The position numbers were made by a program, and so were the translations under genes. Below, piece after piece: positions 60,803-64,000 of a DNA stretch of 64,000 nucleotides. The notes below the pieces were generated by a model. That model was not told where the DNA came from. It was given only the letters and a program-made list of their open reading frames with translations, and did no database searches. This stretch comes from Maratus speciosus. Its lineage: Eukaryota; Arthropoda; Arachnida; Araneae; Salticidae. The DNA lies in NCBI GenBank assembly GCA_963932465.1, contig OZ010796.1, forward strand, positions 77,695,292 to 77,759,291. Reading direction: 5' to 3'. Each line of letters opens with the position of its first letter. The stretch's first letter is position 1.

Positions 60803-61175
60803 CAGGGGCGGACTGGCCCACCCCGCTACCCCGCGATCGCGGGGTGGGCCAAACGGATGTAGTGGGCAAAAAAAATACATTTTTTTTTTACTTTTCTTTC
60901 TTTTCAATAAAACTAAAAAAAAAATAATTTTGAAACTCAATTTTTCTTGGTAGTGAGGTGGGCCAGACGGGTGTAGCGGGCCAAAAAAGAAAAAAAAATA
61001 CTTTTTTAAGATTTTTTCTTTTCAATAATGCTAAAAAAACCCTAAAAATATATGAAATTTAATTTTTCTTGGTAGCAGGGTGGGCCAAACGGTTGTAGTG
61101 GACCAAAAAAAATTTTCTTTTTAATAAAACAAAACAACAAATTATGAAACTTAATTTTTCTTTTTCTTTTTTTCC
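60803..61175 (+). repeat. Three ~115-120-bp tandem repeats next to a hAT-like terminus
   Basis: GGTGGGCCAAACGG-type starts occur at about 60,843, 60,957 and 61,079 (spacing 114 and 122 bp). Each is followed by TGTAGTGGGC or a variant, A-runs, CTTTTCAATAA-like sequence and AATTTTTCTTGGTAG. Immediately before the first is CAGGGGCGGACTGGCCCACC, which resembles a hAT terminus, followed by the self-complementary CCCCGCGATCGCGGGG. This may be the left end of the decayed hAT element downstream, but no matching right end was found. Confidence 0.7.
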
Positions 61176-61189
61176 GTGAAGCATCCCCC

Positions 61190-61755
61190 CCCCTTTTTTT
61201 TTGATCGGGTGTAAGTCTCAATTTCTACCTTCCCTCTCCTATCAGCAATTTTTGCCAGATCTGTGCAAATTGTTCATTTTGTATAGAAACCGAGAGATAG
61301 GGGATAAAGTAAAAAGCACATATGGTCACTGAAGGTTGGGAAGTTGTTCGGTGGGATCAGTCTACCTGTGGACACTTGCGTATTAACAAAAGATAGGCAA
61401 GGATTAGCTTACCTATCTAGGAATAATCTACAGATCAAGGATCTCGGGAGGCACGGATTAGCTTAAAGAGAAAAACGAGAGGAGGCAGCGGCAAACTTGA
61501 ATAATAGAGACGTTAAACACGGCAATTTTCTACAATTGGTAAAGTTGTTATGTAAATATAATAAAATTTTGCTCGGTTATGTAACACAGACTATGGAGAT
61601 AAAGTCAAGAAATAGGATCTTTAGAAAGTATGATGAAGGCTAGAATAGATCTGAAAGAACAAAATGGAAATCCCAAACGGTATGGAAGAGGTTCGTTGAT
61701 CACATTCCTGTCCAAGTAATTTATAAATCAGTTAAGTGCTTATCTCTCCACTCAG
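61190..61755. other. Unassigned stretch upstream of the hAT transposase relic
   Basis: Mixed-composition sequence with no clear frame. It may hold decayed N-terminal coding sequence of the hAT element: the phrase around 61,669-61,690 (GAAATCCCAAACGGTATGGA) comes shortly before the recognised transposase. I could not assign a domain. Confidence 0.4.
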
Positions 61756-61761
61756 ATCCAA

Positions 61762-63570
61762 ATAAACATTGCCGATGATGCAAGACAGTCAGGTCCATTC
61801 AGTATGGAAGCAAATTTCACAAAAGATATATCGGTAATGGAGCAGTTGGCTCTTTGTGTTCGTTATGAGCAGCGTGGTAAAGTGAAGGTTAGTTTTTAAA
61901 ATTGTTTGATGCCCCCAAAACAATAGAGAAACCCTTCTATCTCCAAGTAAAAGAAGAACTTAAACTCCCTTCATCACAAATAGTTGGGACTTTTTTTGAT
62001 GGTGCAGCAAATATGAGTGGGAGGTATAAAGGTCTGCAGACACAACTGAAAAAGACAATCCAAATATACAGCATGTTCATTGATATGCACATGTGCTTAA
62101 TTTGTTCCTGGCAGATGCAACAGAATGTTGCAAATTGACAACGGACTTCTTGGTCTTAATGTAAGCTACAACCGAGGCTACCGGGACAAGACAGGCTACC
62201 GGGGTGCATTCCAAGTATCTTTTTTTACAGACCGCAAGAGTCACGTGATGCTCGAATGCACCAATGCAGGTGCACGAAAAGCGAGGCGAACGAGAAAGAC
62301 AGGCTACCGCGGTGGGTCCGATTCTTCTTTTTTTACAGACCGCCGGAGTCACGTGATGCTCTTTTTGTACACCTTCATTGGTGCATTCGAGCATCACGTG
62401 ACTCCAGCGGTCTGTAAAAAAAGAAGAATCGGACCAACCGCGGTAGCCTGTCTTTTTCATTAGCCTCGCACGAAAAGAGCATCACGTCACTCTAGCGGTC
62501 TGTAAAAAAAGACATGTGGGATGCACCGCGGTAGCCTGTCTTTTCCGTTAGCCTCGAGCTACAACCATGTTTAGCTCAGAGTGATATGAGTGTATGAAAG
62601 CATGGACTTCACTGAATAAGGGGCCTGTATGTGGAAATAAACTTCTTCTCGATTACAAAAAGTAAGCGCTGCTGAGTGGTGGATTAAGGATCGAGCACTT
62701 AATAGCATGTTTGGCGAGTCTTCGAAATCTTTTAAAGATCAATATAAATTTTTAACATTGCTTAAGTGTCTACAAGGTATCACTGAAATGGACGATTTTC
62801 CGTCACATGTATCTTTTTCGGCAAGCTCACCGATTGATAATTAGTGCAAGCTTCAGCATGCATTAATAGCAACCATTTTAAGCGACCTATTCAATATATC
62901 TATGCCGACATCGAAGTATCTGCATAAATAAGCGGCCTGGGATACTTAACTCCTGCTAACTAAATCGAAACCCTGAAATCCAGTGTGTTACAGAAACTAC
63001 ATAATTTTGATATGGCTATGAAAAATACTTCTGAATTTGCGGAACATCTTCGGAAACAACTAATAGAAAAGGAGTAAACCATTGAAATTGAGAGTTTCCT
63101 ACCAAAAAAAAAAAAAGAATATATAGCGAAACGTCGATGTGGTGAATATTCTCACGATGAGGCAAGAAGTATTATCGGATCCCCATCTGACTTATTTAAG
63201 GGAAACGTTTATAAAGTCATTTTATACGCAGCTATTCAGTAGTTAAATACAGGATTTACTGGAAATGACTTGCCCATGAAAGACATTGCGTGGTTCGATC
63301 CTCGCTGCTTCAAAGAGGTTAAATTTTTAAATGAACTTGCTGAAGAAGCTCCGCATATTGCAGCAACAATCTCGACGTAGCGAGCTCTACGCCGCTTACA
63401 GAAAAAAAACGAGCGATTCAGAAGAACTCATTAAAGATGATGAGGATCGCTGTAAAGTTAATAAAAAATGTAAAAAATGCCTAGCTTGTGCATTAGAATT
63501 ATTGTGCGAGTGGAATGCCTATGGTTGTATTTATCCAAAACAAAGACGTGTCGAACATTTATTCAATGTC
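61762..63570 (+). pseudogene. Decayed hAT-family (ZMYM1-like) transposase relic
   Basis: Fragments of one protein lie in order on the plus strand in shifting frames. 61,762-61,896 encodes IADDARQSG ... ISVMEQLALCVRYEQ. After a one-base shift, 61,902-62,138 encodes LFDAPKTIEKPFY ... VGTFFDGAANMSGRYKGLQ, the DGA(A)NMSG motif typical of hAT catalytic domains of the zinc-finger MYM-type 1-like group. After the nested element at 62,173-62,556, 62,668-62,841 encodes AAEWWIKDRALNSMFGESSK ... LLKCLQGITEMDDF. Later fragments include CGEYSHDEA, IAWFDPRCFKEVKFL and, at about 63,365-63,540, YRKKTSDSEELIKDD ... CLACALELLCEW. In-frame stops and frameshifts are numerous, so no active enzyme can be made. In life it would cut and paste DNA with an 8-bp target duplication. 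The family assignment is by motif recognition; the exact ends are not defined. Confidence 0.85.
62173..62556. mobile_element. Mutator-like fold-back MITE, 9-bp target duplication
   Basis: Flanked by AGCTACAAC at 62,164-62,172 and 62,557-62,565. Termini are CGAGGCTACCGGGACAAGAC on the left and, read inverted, CGAGGCTAACGGAAAAGACA on the right. A 9-bp target duplication with long inverted termini fits Mutator-like elements. Inside, a module with GACAGGCTACCG, TTTTTTTACAGACCGC and GTCACGTGATGCTC occurs four times: twice forward (TTACAGACC at about 62,226 and 62,333) and twice inverted (GGTCTGTAA at about 62,409 and 62,498). The element is therefore a near-complete palindrome with tandemly duplicated ends. 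The 112- and 127-codon frames crossing it on opposite strands are by-products of the palindrome. It interrupts the hAT relic. Confidence 0.9.
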
Positions 63571-63733
63571 GAACACGTAAGCGTACATGTGTGTATGGGT
63601 GGAGCGAGTTGCGAATAGAACAGGATTTGTAAGTGAGCGTGGCAATTTTCACGTTTTGTTCGCTCGCACACCTCGCCGAATATCTTAGTGTTTTTTTGCT
63701 ACATACGGTAAAATTAAAAAGCAAACAGTAAAA
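63571..63733. other. Short spacer between hAT and Tc1-like relics
   Basis: Mixed-composition sequence that probably includes the 5' untranslated part of the Tc1-like element (CACGTTTTGTTCGCTCGCAC). No terminal inverted repeat could be identified because the partner end lies outside the window. Confidence 0.4.
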
Positions 63734-64000
63734 ATGAGTAACAACCAACGTTTGAATGCTGTAATGAGGTGGAGAATAGCAAGGAGACTGGAAAGAAGGC
63801 AGTCTCAAGTGCAGATACCTGGAGACTTCAATGTAAGGCCCAACGTCGAACGTATGGAAACAGTTTAAGGATATCCATAGAGAGAAAGCCTGGACAAGGT
63901 CGTCCAAGAGCCACGACGGCCAGTGAAGATCGCTATTTATCTATTACAGCGAGGGGTAACAGGAGTGCAGCATCTTCCCAGGCCTCTCGTGACTTTTATG
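63734..64000 (+). pseudogene. Tc1-like transposase relic, N-terminal part, cut by window end
   Basis: ATG at 63,734 opens a frame with an N-terminal helix-turn-helix-like stretch (RLNAVMRWRIARRLERRQSQ) and stops at 63,866-63,868. In a shifted frame the sequence continues as SIERKPGQGRPRATTASEDR, then YLSITARGNRSAASSQASRD, to the window's last base. The GQGRPR(A/V)TT..EDR(Y)L..TAR.NR.A motif is the hallmark linker of Tc1 transposases, between the two helix-turn-helix DNA-binding domains. At least one frameshift, probably two, separates the parts, so this copy is inactive as read. The catalytic DDE domain would lie beyond the window. Confidence 0.88.

Noticed and set aside
62077..62463. Opposing frames of 112 and 127 codons over the Mutator-like element
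   Set aside because: The frames mirror each other because the element is a palindrome, and they begin in hAT relic sequence.
1..64000. A CRISPR array or bacterial operon explanation for the tandem repeats
   Set aside because: Repeat units are hundreds of bases long without short-repeat/unique-spacer layout, and the SINE, MITEs and base composition are eukaryotic.

Overview
The window looks like repeat-dominated, AT-rich eukaryotic nuclear DNA. It has long homopolymers, a tRNA-derived SINE, hAT, Tc1, pogo-like and piggyBac-like DNA transposon remnants, many fold-back (palindromic) elements and three satellite families. The transposon mix fits an arthropod or another invertebrate; I cannot name the species. 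I find no intact host protein-coding gene, rRNA or functional tRNA. Nearly all short open frames are by-products of repeats.

Layout. 1-26,588: a head-to-tail satellite of about 35 units with a mean period near 752 bp (satellite A). Each unit holds one end of a pogo/Tigger-like transposon, a fold-back palindrome of about 390 bp with an A/T-rich loop, and a GC-rich block resembling a hAT terminus. Shared variants show higher-order repetition every 3, 4 and 6 units, and at least one unit is a clear recombinant. 26,589-34,939: AT-rich DNA with short tandem duplications, a SINE with a 13-bp target duplication, a long AT-rich palindrome, a TTAA-flanked element and a GC-richer island. 34,940-40,490: satellite B, diverged units of about 290 bp built from an AAAAATCGC sub-motif, with a longer period near 710 bp. 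40,970-41,205: half of a TTAA element that runs directly into satellite C (about 150-bp units, to about 44,512).

44,513-59,279: a mosaic of dispersed repeats. It includes a three-copy family (repeat D), two TTAA elements, degenerate minisatellites, a mariner-like MITE, an inverted pair of repeat E, a piggyBac-like MITE, and a structure of about 2.9 kb bounded by inverted repeats of about 410 bp. That structure has a second large palindrome and a 68-codon open frame inside. 59,280-64,000: nested transposons. A 1,318-bp hAT-type non-autonomous element with a perfect 8-bp target duplication carries a TTAA element inside it. A decayed hAT (ZMYM1-like) transposase relic is interrupted by a 384-bp Mutator-like fold-back element with a 9-bp target duplication. 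The window ends inside a frameshifted Tc1-like transposase relic.

The common thread is the abundance of fold-back sequence: at least seven unrelated repeat classes here are palindromic. One satellite is built from such an element and another abuts one directly. The window plausibly comes from heterochromatin, possibly pericentromeric, but the sequence alone does not prove that.
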